From positions 1 through 28,641 of the IMG/VR virus record IMGVR_UViG_3300025141_000552: a stretch of DNA of 28,641 nucleotides. The stretch is one strand, 5' to 3'. Made by a program: the position numbers and the translations under genes. The notes beneath the pieces were generated by a model. The model did no database searches, had not been told where the DNA came from, and saw only the letters and a list, made by a program, of their open reading frames with translations. Of this stretch, positions 1 to 7,749 are shown one piece after another. Position 1 is the first letter of the stretch; every line of letters starts with the position of its first letter. The stretch comes from a virus.

Positions 1-2
1 TA

Positions 3-302
3 GGTATAATAGTAGTTTTACTAGGTATACTTACATTAAATACTTTCAGAAAAAGAAAAACAGTTGAAAAAATCGATGAAAAAATCGATGAAAATGAAAA
101 AGCTGTAGAAAAATTGCAAGGAAAAGTTGAACAAGTAGAAGACCAAAAAACTGAAGTTAAAAAGAAAATTGTTGCTAAAAAGAAACAAATTCAAAAAACA
201 AAATCATCAAAATTCAAAAAGCCAGCTACAAAACATCCTCCAAAGAAAAAGTCTGCAGCTGCAGCAAAGAAAAATATTATATCTAAAACAAAGAAAAAAT
301 GA
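3..302 (+). CDS. Small membrane protein with Lys-rich tail (5' end outside window)
   Basis: The reading frame is open from the left edge, so the start codon lies outside the window. The visible part begins with a hydrophobic stretch (GIIVVLLGILTL) that looks like a membrane segment. A charged, coiled-coil-like stretch rich in Glu and Lys follows, including the repeated unit EKIDE. The last ~45 residues are strongly basic, with Lys-, Ala- and Pro-rich runs resembling histone H1-like tails. The stop overlaps the next start by ATGA, so the two genes are probably translated together. I do not recognise the family. A membrane anchor plus basic tail could bind DNA or acidic surfaces, but that is speculation. 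Confidence 0.6.
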   Translation, partial: GIIVVLLGILTLNTFRKRKTVEKIDEKIDENEKAVEKLQGKVEQVEDQKTEVKKKIVAKKKQIQKTKSSKFKKPATKHPPKKKSAAAAKKNIISKTKKK

Positions 303-679
303 AATGGTTGATTTACGTATTATTTTTTATTATATGCAATTATTCATTTGCACAAGTAGATACATGTTTTACTCAAGAACAAATTCATGATATCTCTGAA
401 ACGTTAGATTCATTATATTATACAGATTCAATTAATAATCAATTGATATCACAACAATCATCATTAATTCAAGATTTAGATCATTTAATTAAATTAGATT
501 CATTACAACTTGAATATAAAGAACAACAAATTACATTATTAAAAAATAATATAAATTTATATGTTGAACGTCAAAAAAGACTTCAACCAAAATGGTATGA
601 TAGTAAATTATTATGGTTTAGTGGTGGAATATTAACAACAACCGTAACTAGTATATTTATCATACAAGCTATAAAATAG
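299..679 (+). CDS. Exported or membrane protein with signal peptide, coiled coil and C-terminal TM
   Basis: This protein has 126 residues. Residues 1-19 form a signal-peptide-like N-terminus (Lys, hydrophobic core, then NYSFAQ), and the FAQ end is typical of signal peptidase I sites in Bacteroidota. The middle (about 30-95) is Leu/Gln/Glu/Asp-rich and probably helical or coiled coil. A C-terminal hydrophobic segment (about 103-124) ends in a Lys, so the middle would lie outside the inner membrane. The start overlaps the preceding gene by 4 bases, and the stop is directly next to the terminase start. A lysis (spanin-like) role is possible from the topology, but there is no convincing lipobox (the Cys is preceded by Ile-Ile), so the function is left open. 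Confidence 0.65.
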   Translation: MKWLIYVLFFIICNYSFAQVDTCFTQEQIHDISETLDSLYYTDSINNQLISQQSSLIQDLDHLIKLDSLQLEYKEQQITLLKNNINLYVERQKRLQPKWYDSKLLWFSGGILTTTVTSIFIIQAIK

Positions 680-2263
680 ATGACTAATAAACCAAATATA
701 AAAGATTTAATTCGACAGCAGTATACAATGTGTGCTGCCGATCCTATATTTTTTATGCGGCAATATTGTTATATTCAACACCCAAAAAGAGGAAAAATAA
801 AATTTAATTTATATGATTTTCAGGAAACATCATTAGCTCAATTAAAAGACAGTAGATATAGTGTAATTTTAAAATCCAGGCAACTAGGTATTTCAACATT
901 GACTGCCGGCTATGCTTTATGGTGTATGTTATTTAAAGAAGATTTTAACACATTAGTAATTGCAACTACACAAGAAGTAGCTAAAAATTTAGTTACTAAA
1001 GTTAGAATAATGCATGACAATTTACCAAGTTGGCTTAAAGGTAATATAGAGGCAGATAATAAATTATCATTAAAGTTTAAAAATGGATCGCAGATAAAAG
1101 CGGTATCTTCTGCTACAACAGGTGCTCGTTCAGAGGCATTGTCATTGTTAATAGTAGATGAAGCTGCATTTATCCGGAACGTAGAAGAAATATGGATAGC
1201 ATCGCAAGCAACATTATCAACTGGTGGATCGGCTATTGTACTTTCTACCCCAAATGGTATAGGAAATTGGTTTCATAAAACATGGGTTGACGGAGAAACA
1301 AATCCAAATACAGAATGGCATAATATAAAATTACATTGGACAGTACATCCAGAACGAGATCAAGAATGGAGGTCAAGACAAACCCAATTATTAGGAGAAA
1401 GGGGGGCAGCACAGGAATGTGATTGTGATTTTGTTTCATCCGGGCATACTGTTGTAGAAGGTAAATGTTTGCAAGAATATGAAAATAATTGTATTGAACC
1501 TGTTGAGAAACGAGGGTATGACAATGCGTATTGGATATGGGAATATCCGGATTATAGTCAAGATTATGTAGTAGTTGCTGATGTCGCTCGGGGTGATGGT
1601 GCTGATTGGTCTACATTTCATGTTATAGAAATTGAATCTATAAAACAAGTTGCTGAATATAAAGGTAAACTTCCACCGAAAGACTTTGGAAATATGCTAG
1701 TAACAGTGGCAACAGAATGGAATAATGCATTACTAGCAATTGAAAATGCTAATATAGGATGGGCCGCAATTCAACCAGCATTAGATAGAAATTATGAAAA
1801 TTTATTTTATACATATAAAGACGATGGATATGTAGATTTAGAGGTACATCTTAAGAAAGGTTATGACATTAAAGATAAAACAAAAATGGTACCGGGAGTA
1901 TCTACTACTAGTAGAACCAGACCATTAATGATATCTGCGTTAGAAATGTATATGAGAGAAAAGACTCCTTTAATTCGCAGTAAAAGGTTAATACAAGAAT
2001 TATTTGTGTTTATTTGGCTAAATGGAAAAGCACAAGCACAAATAGGTTATAATGATGATTTAGTAATGAGTTTTGCTATCGGCCTTTGGTTACGAGATAC
2101 ATCATTAAAATTAAGACAACAAGGAATTGATCTAAATAAGCGAGCTATTAGTCGTTTACAAAAATCAGATCCGGTTATATACACAGGAAAACCAAACGCA
2201 GAGAATTCAGGCTGGAAATGGAATAATGGTTCAAATGATGAAGATTTGACCTGGCTTCTGTAG
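680..2263 (+). CDS. Terminase large subunit (T4 gp17-like packaging ATPase/nuclease)
   Basis: This is the motor that pumps genomic DNA into the prohead and cuts the concatemer. It has 527 residues, against 610 in T4 gp17. The ATPase domain shows an adenine-binding Q motif (YDFQ, ~45-48), Walker A (SRQLGIST, 66-73), Walker B with catalytic Glu (LLIVDEAAF, 156-164) and the coupling motif STPNG (189-193). The RNase H-like nuclease domain shows Asp301 (VADVARGDGADW), Glu355 (AIENANIGW) and Asp459/460 (YNDDLVMSFAIG), the three acidic positions expected. It starts immediately after the upstream stop and is followed by the portal gene, as in many T4 relatives. The small terminase is not in the window. 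Identification is secure from the motifs. Confidence 0.97.
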   Translation: MTNKPNIKDLIRQQYTMCAADPIFFMRQYCYIQHPKRGKIKFNLYDFQETSLAQLKDSRYSVILKSRQLGISTLTAGYALWCMLFKEDFNTLVIATTQEVAKNLVTKVRIMHDNLPSWLKGNIEADNKLSLKFKNGSQIKAVSSATTGARSEALSLLIVDEAAFIRNVEEIWIASQATLSTGGSAIVLSTPNGIGNWFHKTWVDGETNPNTEWHNIKLHWTVHPERDQEWRSRQTQLLGERGAAQECDCDFVSSGHTVVEGKCLQEYENNCIEPVEKRGYDNAYWIWEYPDYSQDYVVVADVARGDGADWSTFHVIEIESIKQVAEYKGKLPPKDFGNMLVTVATEWNNALLAIENANIGWAAIQPALDRNYENLFYTYKDDGYVDLEVHLKKGYDIKDKTKMVPGVSTTSRTRPLMISALEMYMREKTPLIRSKRLIQELFVFIWLNGKAQAQIGYNDDLVMSFAIGLWLRDTSLKLRQQGIDLNKRAISRLQKSDPVIYTGKPNAENSGWKWNNGSNDEDLTWLL

Positions 2264-2269
2264 TTAGTT

Positions 2270-2278
2270 ATATTTATA
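2270..2278 (+). promoter_or_regulatory. ATATTTATA motif, candidate late promoter for portal gene
   Basis: An exact 9-mer ATATTTATA lies in the 35-base gap between terminase and portal, 20 bases before the portal ATG. It is one of a family of identical motifs at gene-cluster starts in this window. No -35 element is obvious. The role is inferred from position and recurrence. Confidence 0.5.
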
Positions 2279-2298
2279 AAAAAAAATAATATATTAAA

Positions 2299-4134
2299 AT
2301 GGCGTCATTAAGAAAACGTTTACGAACTTTATTTAGTACTAATGTTATCGTACGAGCATATGGTAAAGATAAAATACGAGTAGTAGATACCAATAGATTA
2401 CAGTCTTCTGGTAATATAAGTCAAACAAAAATAGCTGATCGATATACAAGATTACATGGATCTAATCGTTGGAAAGTCGGTGGTCATGGAGGGTATGATT
2501 CAAATTATTATGCAAACCAAAATCGTATACAGTTATATGTTGATTATGAAATGATGGATAAAGATCCAATAATTAGCTCGGCATTAGATATATATTCAGA
2601 CGAATCTACATTAGCTAATCAATTTGGAGAAGTATTGGCTATTAAATGTAATAAAACAAATATTCAAAAAATACTTCAAAATTTATTTAATGATGTTTTA
2701 AATATAGATTTCAATATGTGGCCATGGATTAGGAATATGGCAAAATATGGCGATTTCTTTTTAAAATTAGATATTGCTGATGAATTAGGAATAGTAAACG
2801 CAAGGCCTTTTTCTAGTTATGAAGTAGAACGTACTGAAGAATATAATGAAGAAACAGGTGAATATAATATAAAATTTCGTCATGCTTCAAGTCCCCATGC
2901 CGGATATGATGTTTATGAAATGGCACATTTCCGTATGATATCAGATTCAAATTTTTTACCATATGGTCGTAGTATGCTCGAAGGAGCAAGAAAAGAATTT
3001 CAGAAATTAATGATGTTAGAAGATGCAATGTTAATTCATCGTATAATGAGAGCTCCAGAAAAACGTATTTTTAAAATTGATATTGGTAACATTCCACCAA
3101 ATGAAGTTGATACATATATGGAACAAGTTATTAATAAAATGAAAAAGATACCACATATTGACACAGCTACCGGAAATTATAATCTTAAATTTAATCTTAA
3201 TAATATGTTAGAAGATTATTATTTACCAGTAAGAGGAGGACAGTCATCAACATCTATTGATACTTTACCAGGAATGACTTTTACTGGTATTGAAGATATT
3301 GATTATGTTAAACATAAAATGATGGCTGCTCTTAAAATACCAAAACCATTTTTAGGATTTGATGAGGGGGTTGAAGGCAAAACTACATTAGCATCCATGG
3401 ATATTAGATTTGCTAGAACAATAGAACGATTACAAAAAATAATGATATCTGAATTAACTAAGATTGCTATAGTTCATTTATATGCTCAGGGGTTTGAAGG
3501 AGAAGATTTAGTAGGATTTGAATTAGAATTAACAGCACCATCAATAATTTACGATCAACAAAAAGTAGCGTTAATGACTGAAAAAATGACATTAGCTAAT
3601 ACAATGAAAGATAGTAAATTAGTTTCTGACAAATATATTTATGAATATATATTTAATATGTCAGAAGAACAATGGTTACATGAAAGAACTAATGTTATAG
3701 AAGATCTTAAATTAAGATTCCGACAAACACAAATAGAACAAGAAGGAAATGATCCATCAGTAACAGGCGTATCATATGGTACTCCTCATGATTTAGCGTC
3801 AATACATATGTCATCTGACGAAGTAGAAGAAAAAGATCAGGGAGGCCGTCCAAAAGAAGGAATTAAATTTGGACAACATGATAATGCATTTGGATGGGAT
3901 GCAACCGGCCAGAAAACATTAAAACAATCTTTTGATGTTGATAATCAAAAAACAGCATTCCGGCCAAATCCAGACAAAAGAAAAATGTCATTTACTACAG
4001 AAAATAATAATTTACTAAAAATGTTAAAAAATAAATATAATAAAACACCTGATATAATTACAGAATCATTAAAAGAAAAACAACAAAATAATGACACTGG
4101 AACTATGTTAGATGAAGATAATATACTAGAATAA
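2299..4134 (+). CDS. Portal vertex protein (T4 gp20-like)
   Basis: The portal is the dodecameric ring at the head vertex through which DNA enters and to which terminase and neck attach. The protein has 611 residues; T4 gp20 is 524. Diagnostic stretches are the early YEMMDKDPIISSALDIYSDE region (~90-110), the helical EFQKLMMLEDAMLIHRI stretch (~235-250), and DYYLPVRGGQSSTSIDTLPG (~307-326), which matches the gp20 signature of a tyrosine/leucine-proline segment before a glycine-rich turn and TLPG. The C-terminal ~110 residues are polar and low complexity (Lys, Asn, Asp, Gln). The gene follows the terminase, the normal arrangement, and has its own upstream promoter-like motif. No Shine-Dalgarno sequence is visible; the start lies in an A-rich context. 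Confidence 0.95.
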   Translation: MASLRKRLRTLFSTNVIVRAYGKDKIRVVDTNRLQSSGNISQTKIADRYTRLHGSNRWKVGGHGGYDSNYYANQNRIQLYVDYEMMDKDPIISSALDIYSDESTLANQFGEVLAIKCNKTNIQKILQNLFNDVLNIDFNMWPWIRNMAKYGDFFLKLDIADELGIVNARPFSSYEVERTEEYNEETGEYNIKFRHASSPHAGYDVYEMAHFRMISDSNFLPYGRSMLEGARKEFQKLMMLEDAMLIHRIMRAPEKRIFKIDIGNIPPNEVDTYMEQVINKMKKIPHIDTATGNYNLKFNLNNMLEDYYLPVRGGQSSTSIDTLPGMTFTGIEDIDYVKHKMMAALKIPKPFLGFDEGVEGKTTLASMDIRFARTIERLQKIMISELTKIAIVHLYAQGFEGEDLVGFELELTAPSIIYDQQKVALMTEKMTLANTMKDSKLVSDKYIYEYIFNMSEEQWLHERTNVIEDLKLRFRQTQIEQEGNDPSVTGVSYGTPHDLASIHMSSDEVEEKDQGGRPKEGIKFGQHDNAFGWDATGQKTLKQSFDVDNQKTAFRPNPDKRKMSFTTENNNLLKMLKNKYNKTPDIITESLKEKQQNNDTGTMLDEDNILE

Positions 4135-4145
4135 TTTTTTTAAAT

Positions 4146-4154
4146 ATATTTATA
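4146..4154 (+). promoter_or_regulatory. ATATTTATA motif, candidate late promoter
   Basis: An exact ATATTTATA lies in the 38-base gap after the portal gene, 18 bases before the next ATG. Spacing and sequence match the copy before the portal gene. Confidence 0.5.
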
Positions 4155-4172
4155 ATAAACTATCGGTATAAT

Positions 4173-5021
4173 ATGAAAAAATTAAAACATTCGAAATATA
4201 GAAACACCGGAATTCTATTTGAATTATTAGTAAGAAAATTAACATCAGAAACAATGACATCTGATAAGTCCATGACTATTGATATAATCAAAAAATATTT
4301 TGGTAAAAATACCGAATTAGCAAAAGAATTACAACTTTATAATAGTTTATTAAAAGAACATTATAAATCTGAAGCGTATGCATTAGAATTTATACGCAAC
4401 GTTAAAAATGCACATGCTAAATTAAATCAAAGTGTGTTAAAAAGACAGCGATATAATTTAGTAAAAGAAATTTCTAAAAATTTTGTATTTGAAAATATTT
4501 CAAAAACTCATATTAATGATTATAAAGTTTTAGCATCAATATACATGTTATTTGAACATTCTGAATCCGCAAATCCACAACAAATAATGAAATGTAAATT
4601 GATTATTGTAGAAAATGGAATACCGTCTAAAAAATTAACAAATAAAGATATAGTTTTAGAGTCATATACAAAACAACCAGAAGATATGAGATTACTATCA
4701 TATAATTTATTAGTTGATAAATTTAATAAAAAATATGGTGTATTATCAAAATCACAAAAAAATCTTTTAGGTGAATATATAACTAGCGTAAATGATTCTA
4801 ATGCTTTTAAGCAATATATAGGAAAAATTATTCCTAAAATTAAAAAACAATTAAAAGAATATGCAATTAATATAACAGATAAGCCTACTCAAATTAAAGT
4901 AGAAAAAATATCTGAAATGTTATGTTCTGTAGAAAATAAAAAGAAAATCAAAGAATCTCATGTTTTATCATTGTTACGATATATGGATTTAATTAACGAA
5001 TTAACGCAGGTGAATAAATGA
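4173..5021 (+). CDS. Conserved head-module protein between portal and protease, unknown function
   Basis: This 282-residue basic protein begins with Lys/His-rich residues followed by NTGILFELLVRKLTSET. I associate this opening and position (right after the portal, before the protease) with a conserved but uncharacterised protein of distant T4-like phages. It is predicted all-helical, with no membrane segment and no enzymatic motif I can see. It could take the place of the T4 prohead core proteins gp67/gp68, which sit between genes 20 and 21 in T4, but it is much longer and the sequence shows no proof. It overlaps the next gene by 4 bases (ATGA), suggesting coupled translation. Confidence 0.75.
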   Translation: MKKLKHSKYRNTGILFELLVRKLTSETMTSDKSMTIDIIKKYFGKNTELAKELQLYNSLLKEHYKSEAYALEFIRNVKNAHAKLNQSVLKRQRYNLVKEISKNFVFENISKTHINDYKVLASIYMLFEHSESANPQQIMKCKLIIVENGIPSKKLTNKDIVLESYTKQPEDMRLLSYNLLVDKFNKKYGVLSKSQKNLLGEYITSVNDSNAFKQYIGKIIPKIKKQLKEYAINITDKPTQIKVEKISEMLCSVENKKKIKESHVLSLLRYMDLINELTQVNK

Positions 5022-5854
5022 AATCATTTTTACGAGAAATAGAAGATAAGTTTGTTGAGTTAGAAGAAAAAATCGAATCTCCTGAAAAAATCAAAGCTGC
5101 TAAAGAAGAATTAGAAAAATATAATCTCGAATTACAAAAAACAAAAGAAATGATACAAGCTGGATATTCAAACGACATAAATGGAGACGGAATTTCAGAT
5201 CATAACGGTATGCCATTAGACGAAGAACATGATTGTGAAATGTGTGGCGAAGTTCATGAAGGTACTTGTGGATATGCACCTGGAGGTAATATCGACGTAA
5301 ATAATACTGATGAATTAACTCCTGCAGGACCACATTTATTTAAAGTTAAATCAATATGTAAAATGTGTGGTAAAGCACATAAAGGTGAATGTGGGTCTCA
5401 TCACGAAGAACATAGTTGTGAAATGGACCACCCGGGTTTAAGTCATGAAGTGTGGGAAGATAAACAAACAAATGAAATGTCTACTAGTGCAGCAACGCCT
5501 GGATATAATATTCCTGCAGCATTTTCAAAAAGATCCAATTGGAAAAATAAAAAATTAAAATATGAAACGGTACAAGAAGCAATGGATCGTAAATATGAAC
5601 GTTTAATTGAATCATATACTAACTTTTCTAATGGAAACCCTAAAATGACTCCTAAAAGAAAAGTAGAACGAACTATTCAAGAAGTTTCAAAAAAATTAAA
5701 AGAGATTGAAACATTAGTTAGTCATACTAATAAATTAAAAACAGAATCTGGTATGTCAAGAGATAATTATGGGCCCAGAACAGAAAAAGCACTTAATAAA
5801 ATATCACAAAAATTAATTAAAATAGCAGAGCGCGTTAGAGCATTAGGGGAGTAA
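5018..5854 (+). CDS. Cys/His-rich head-module protein with two short zinc-knuckle-like motifs
   Basis: This 278-residue protein has three parts. Residues 1-48 form an acidic, coiled-coil-like helix that contains FLRE (4-7), a possible prohead-protease L-x-E site. Residues 53-61 read DINGDGISD, a Ca-binding DxNxDG-type loop. Two near-identical Cys/His units follow: C73-x2-C76-x3-H80-x3-C84 and C114-x2-C117-x3-H121-x3-C125, each of the form CxMCGxxHxGxCG. A His/Cys-rich tail runs to ~140. Residues 200-278 form a basic helical C-terminus. The spacing is close to, but shorter than, the retroviral-type CCHC knuckle (x2, x4, x4). It lies between the portal-adjacent gene and the protease, so it is probably a head core or scaffold component. 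Function unknown. Confidence 0.75.
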   Translation: MKSFLREIEDKFVELEEKIESPEKIKAAKEELEKYNLELQKTKEMIQAGYSNDINGDGISDHNGMPLDEEHDCEMCGEVHEGTCGYAPGGNIDVNNTDELTPAGPHLFKVKSICKMCGKAHKGECGSHHEEHSCEMDHPGLSHEVWEDKQTNEMSTSAATPGYNIPAAFSKRSNWKNKKLKYETVQEAMDRKYERLIESYTNFSNGNPKMTPKRKVERTIQEVSKKLKEIETLVSHTNKLKTESGMSRDNYGPRTEKALNKISQKLIKIAERVRALGE

Positions 5855-5855
5855 T

Positions 5856-6488
5856 ATGACAAAACAACTAATCATGGATTATATGCAATTTAAACCAATT
5901 GGTTCATTAAATGAAGCAAATGGAGCTAAATATGGCGTACCTGGAGGATTTATTGTACAAGGAGTATTACAAAGAGCAGGAGCTAAAAATCAAAACGGCC
6001 GGGTTTATCCGAAACATATTTTATTAAGGGAGTGTGAAAAATATAAAAAAGAATATATAGATCAACATAGAGCTTTAGGTGAATTAGATCATCCAGAATC
6101 ATCTGTAGTTAATTTAAATAATGTATCTCATAATGTTTTAAAAGTTTGGTGGGATGGTGATGATTTAAACGGAACAGTACAAGTCTTAGATACGCCATCT
6201 GGAAATATTTTAAAATCTTTATTTAAAGCTGGAATAGTTTTGGGTATTAGTTCTAGAGGTTTAGGATCTGTTAAAGAATTAAGAAATGAAGGAGTAGTAG
6301 AAGTTCAAGAAGATTTTGAATTAATATGTTGGGACTTTGTTTCTAATCCATCTACTCACGGAGCATTTATGCGCCCTAAGTCGATGAATGAATCAGTTAA
6401 ACATATAACAACAAATAAATATAATAAAGTAAATGAAATTATAACTTCGATATTATGTGAAGATGGAAAATGTAGGATATTAAAATGA
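5856..6488 (+). CDS. Prohead core protease (T4 gp21-like serine protease)
   Basis: This protease matures the prohead by cutting scaffold and capsid proteins, usually after (L/I)-x-E. The protein has 210 residues, about the size of T4 gp21. Signature elements are NGRVYPKHIL (48-57), GELDHPES with the catalytic His79 (75-82), and GISSRGLGS with the Ser nucleophile (Ser132 or Ser133). CWDFVSNPSTHGAF (159-172) carries a conserved Asp. An N-terminal SLNE-A site (18-21) fits self-cleavage of a short propeptide. The start is one base after the previous stop, with GGGGAG about 5 bases upstream. The position before scaffold and capsid genes is as in T4. Identification is secure. Confidence 0.95.
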   Translation: MTKQLIMDYMQFKPIGSLNEANGAKYGVPGGFIVQGVLQRAGAKNQNGRVYPKHILLRECEKYKKEYIDQHRALGELDHPESSVVNLNNVSHNVLKVWWDGDDLNGTVQVLDTPSGNILKSLFKAGIVLGISSRGLGSVKELRNEGVVEVQEDFELICWDFVSNPSTHGAFMRPKSMNESVKHITTNKYNKVNEIITSILCEDGKCRILK

Positions 6489-6886
6489 AAAGTAACATAA
6501 AAGCAATACAACAATTATTAAGAGAAGAAACTAAGAAAACTGTATTTACAGAACAACCAGCACCATTAACTACAGAAGAAAAACTGGCTTTTCGTCATGC
6601 ATTAAAAGGATTTTCAAAAATGGGAGAATCTGTATATGGAACTGGTAAATTAAAAGAAGTTATACAAAATCTTAGCAAAGTTGTTGAAACTGCAAATCGT
6701 TTAGTAACAGAGGAAGCTGATGATTTAGTAGATGGAGTATCTGCATCTAGACAATTTAAAGGGATAAATGCTGCATTAAATGAATTTACAAAATCTGCGA
6801 ACGAAGTAATGATTCATGAACGCAGAATGGCTGCAGCTTTTGAAGACATTGCTGGAGGAATACAAAAATATTATGATGTTGATTAA
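6485..6886 (+). CDS. Small helical head-module protein, possible protease substrate
   Basis: This 133-residue protein is predicted mainly helical, with no membrane segment or known motif. Its first 16 residues (MKSNIKAIQQLLREET) contain LLRE, a candidate prohead-protease site close to the N-terminus. This resembles the capsid-targeting peptides of T4 internal head proteins. The gene overlaps the protease gene by 4 bases (ATGA) and is followed by another small gene of unknown function. It may be an internal head or core protein, based on position and the L-x-E site only. Confidence 0.65.
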   Translation: MKSNIKAIQQLLREETKKTVFTEQPAPLTTEEKLAFRHALKGFSKMGESVYGTGKLKEVIQNLSKVVETANRLVTEEADDLVDGVSASRQFKGINAALNEFTKSANEVMIHERRMAAAFEDIAGGIQKYYDVD

Positions 6887-6927
6887 TTTGGTTTAATGAA
6901 AAAATATATATATTATAAGGTAATACA

Positions 6928-7317
6928 ATGAATATATTCAAAAAAATGTATCAAGATTATTTCGGATATAAAAAATTAAATGAAATGCAAGATATAGAAG
7001 AAGCACAACTCATAAATAATCTTTCTGATTATAGAGGGGGGGTTGAATATATTATTAATGATCCTGCTGCAGCACAAACGACTGCTGACGAAATTCGACA
7101 ATGGACTGAAAGAAAAGGATTTACTATTATAAATCATACTATATCAAAATCGGGTAAGATTGGATATTTTTATTTTAGATTAGGAGATGATCCAGGAGAT
7201 GAATCACAAAAAATCCAAGGATATTTTTCACAAAAACCAGAATTAAAACATTTTAGATTCAATGTTAAATCTAAAAAACCAAAACCAGTTATACCAAAAA
7301 GAAAATTAAAAATATAA
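6928..7317 (+). CDS. Hypothetical protein of the head module
   Basis: This 129-residue protein is basic overall. The N-terminal ~22 residues are helical and aromatic (MNIFKKMYQDYFGYKKLNE), ending in KLNE, which fits the prohead-protease consensus L-x-E. The body (about 30-110) has an alternating pattern (IINDPAAAQTTADEIRQW, then FTIINHTISKSGKIGYFYFRLG) that suggests a small alpha/beta fold. The tail is Lys/Pro-rich. AAGG lies about 10 bases before the ATG. I do not recognise the family. Confidence 0.6.
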   Translation: MNIFKKMYQDYFGYKKLNEMQDIEEAQLINNLSDYRGGVEYIINDPAAAQTTADEIRQWTERKGFTIINHTISKSGKIGYFYFRLGDDPGDESQKIQGYFSQKPELKHFRFNVKSKKPKPVIPKRKLKI

Positions 7318-7322
7318 GTTAT

Positions 7323-7562
7323 ATGACTAAAAAACAAAAACAACATAAAACTATAGTTCCAGGAAATGGAATTGCAGTTTCCGTAGTAGATCGAGACTTA
7401 AGTTTCGCATTAAGAACATTTAAACGTAAAATTAAAGAATCTAAAATTTTAGATAATTTTAAAGATAATCAAACATTTATAAAGCCGAGTAATAAACGAC
7501 GAACTCAAATTAGTAAAGCAAAATATATACAACAAATTAAAGATATACAAAATAATTTTTAA
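7323..7562 (+). CDS. rpsU: Phage-encoded ribosomal protein bS21
   Basis: bS21 is a small-subunit ribosomal protein near the 3' end of 16S rRNA (anti-Shine-Dalgarno region) and influences initiation. The 79 residues comprise a 14-residue basic extension, then the bS21 body: IAVSVVDRDLSFALRTFKRK (17-36), a short helix, FIKPSNKRRTQ (52-62) and SKAKYIQQIKD (64-74). The core FALRTFKRK and KPS-KRR elements match bS21. The KAKYIQ C-terminus resembles the Bacteroidota version rather than the E. coli one. Tyr68 lines up without gaps with the Tyr at about position 54 that I recall as contacting the anti-Shine-Dalgarno in Flavobacterium ribosomes. No Shine-Dalgarno sequence precedes the gene, and a terminator follows it. 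bS21 is one of the commonest ribosomal proteins carried by phages. Confidence 0.88.
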   Translation: MTKKQKQHKTIVPGNGIAVSVVDRDLSFALRTFKRKIKESKILDNFKDNQTFIKPSNKRRTQISKAKYIQQIKDIQNNF

Positions 7563-7584
7563 TTTTATATTTTATATTATATAA

Positions 7585-7613
7585 AGTCCTAGCAGCAATG
7601 TTAGGGCTTTTTT
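7585..7613 (+). terminator. Rho-independent terminator after bS21
   Basis: A stem AGTCCTAG (7585-7592) pairs with TTAGGGCT (7601-7608) with G-T wobbles, around an 8-base loop. It is followed by a T run. It separates the terminase-bS21 transcript from the scaffold-capsid unit. Confidence 0.85.
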
Positions 7614-7634
7614 ACTGTTTTTTTAAACTTAGTT

Positions 7635-7643
7635 ATATTTATT
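7635..7643 (+). promoter_or_regulatory. ATATTTATT motif, candidate late promoter for scaffold-capsid unit
   Basis: This is a one-base variant of the recurrent ATATTTATA motif, just after the terminator and 106 bases before the scaffold ATG. It would give a longer leader than elsewhere. It is the best promoter candidate for the scaffold and major capsid genes. Confidence 0.4.
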
Positions 7644-7650
7644 GTAGAAT

Positions 7651-7674
7651 ACGCTATCGATCTTTATATAGCGT
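7651..7674 (+). promoter_or_regulatory. 7-bp hairpin in the scaffold-capsid leader
   Basis: A perfect inverted repeat ACGCTAT (7651-7657) / ATAGCGT (7668-7674) has a 10-base loop and no following T run, so it is not a terminator. It begins 7 bases after the candidate promoter motif, placing it at or near the 5' end of the predicted mRNA. There it could stabilise the transcript. The rest of the 187-base gap (7563-7749) is A+T-rich with nothing else recognised. Confidence 0.4.
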
Positions 7675-7749
7675 CTATAAAAAATTATTTATTCTTATTA
7701 AGATTTAAAATAATCTTATTTCCAAAAAACAAATTTAAGGAGAAAAACT

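Noticed and set aside
299-679. Unimolecular spanin (lipoprotein signal plus C-terminal TM)
   Set aside because: The Cys in the signal region is preceded by Ile-Ile rather than a lipobox Gly/Ala/Ser, and an SFAQ signal peptidase I site is more likely.
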